Positions 50,125 to 50,314 of a stretch of 50,314 bases of DNA are shown here, piece by piece. The position numbers and the translations under genes are program-made. The first letter of the stretch is position 1; every line of letters begins with the position of its first letter. This DNA comes from Bacillota bacterium (GTDB lineage Bacteria; Bacillota_I; Bacilli_A; Erysipelotrichales; Coprobacillaceae), in the NCBI GenBank assembly GCA_030540195.1, contig JAUNWT010000007.1, positions 1 through 50,314 of the forward strand, read 5' to 3'. The notes beneath the pieces were generated by a model. The model had not been told where the DNA came from, made no database searches, and saw only the letters and a program-made list of their open reading frames with translations.

Positions 50125-50133
50125 ATTATAACA
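50125..50133 (-). promoter_or_regulatory. Extended -10 promoter of the Mrr-like gene
   Basis: TGTTATAAT on the minus strand, 17 bases before the start codon. Confidence 0.6.
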
Positions 50134-50146
50134 TAAGGAGTATTCT

Positions 50147-50284
50147 ATGAAAAAATTTCTTTTAAAAATAATCATTATTTTCTTAATTATTGTTACTGGG
50201 TTTGGTGGCTATTATGGTTATTTAGGCTATCAAATCTATCAAGATAAAATAGAAGAACAATCGGGTGTTTTACAGTTGATGTAA
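50147..50284 (+). CDS. 45-residue membrane-anchor ORF at the right edge
   Basis: ATG 50147 follows AAGGAG (50135-50140). The product has a basic start, one transmembrane helix (about 8-26), then YYGYLGYQIYQDKIEEQSGVLQLM and a stop. That layout looks like the membrane anchor of a larger extracytoplasmic enzyme, such as a transglycosylase/PBP1-type protein. Only 30 bases follow before the window ends, so I cannot tell a short gene from a truncated or frameshifted one. Confidence 0.5.
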   Translation: MKKFLLKIIIIFLIIVTGFGGYYGYLGYQIYQDKIEEQSGVLQLM

Positions 50285-50314
50285 AGCTTTATAGATCATA
50301 CAAATAAAAAGAGT

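Noticed and set aside
1-50314. Mollicute-type code or a mobile element/prophage
   Set aside because: TGA ends several well-supported genes and Trp is TGG; no integrase, transposase, terminal repeats or phage structural genes were seen.

Overview
The window is about 50 kb of an AT-rich Bacillota chromosome. TGA is used as a stop (for example at the end of rsmH, 1996-1998) and Trp is read from TGG, so this is the standard bacterial code and not a mollicute code. The low GC, the short archaeal-type prolyl-tRNA synthetase, the T-box leader, AddAB and SbcCD together suggest an anaerobic gut Firmicute, most probably of the Erysipelotrichia/Coprobacillaceae kind; that placement is an inference. I see no prophage, insertion sequence, CRISPR array, rRNA or tRNA. 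The region is core chromosome with a more fluid stretch at about 38.4-46 kb.

Layout. (1) 1-6.4 kb: the end of a YceD/DUF177 gene and rpmF, two terminators, then a short division/cell-wall cluster (mraZ, rsmH, ftsL-like, two class B penicillin-binding proteins) behind a promoter with MraZ-box repeats. The usual mraY/murD/ftsW/murG continuation is absent. (2) 6.4-12.8 kb: a Phe-specific T-box leader and a compact operon aroF-aroB-aroA-aroC-pheA-aroK. It supplies most of the shikimate pathway and the first Phe-specific steps; aroD and aroE are not here. (3) 12.9-21 kb: AI-2E-type permease, prepilin peptidase, a GNAT enzyme, sbcD-sbcC and proS. (4) 21-29 kb: an apparently autoregulated marR-MATE pair, a lipoprotein cyclophilin, an operon of vitamin-B6-type kinase, TatD-associated radical SAM protein and tyrosine-phosphatase-like protein, a small sigma-like protein whose ribosome binding site lies in a hairpin, TspO, exodeoxyribonuclease III, a 35-residue membrane protein and a glycerate kinase. 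(5) 29-38.4 kb: addB-addA (reading leftward into the glycerate kinase), nadE, and a ZIP metal transporter with a small membrane protein. (6) 38.4-46 kb: an XRE regulator/membrane protein gene and an isoprenylcysteine-methyltransferase-like gene, both frameshifted, a second marR-MATE-GNAT operon with a 24-bp palindromic operator, a Gly/Ser-rich secreted Tim44-like protein, a DUF4375-like protein, another GNAT and an amidohydrolase. (7) 46-50.3 kb: formate/nitrite channel, ChbG/YdjC deacetylase, rdgB-trmL-DUF1461 operon, a membrane-bound Mrr-like nuclease and a short ORF at the right edge.

Genes are tightly packed. Translational coupling by ATGA or longer overlaps is common, and convergent genes share bidirectional hairpin terminators, some of which contain stop codons. 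Several promoters have an extended -10 (TGnTATAAT) with a poor -35. The most interesting points are regulatory: the single Phe T-box over nearly a whole pathway, the 10-11 bp MraZ-box array, three perfect or near-perfect palindromic operators, the hairpin over the ribosome binding site of the sigma-like gene, and the two neighbouring frameshifts.
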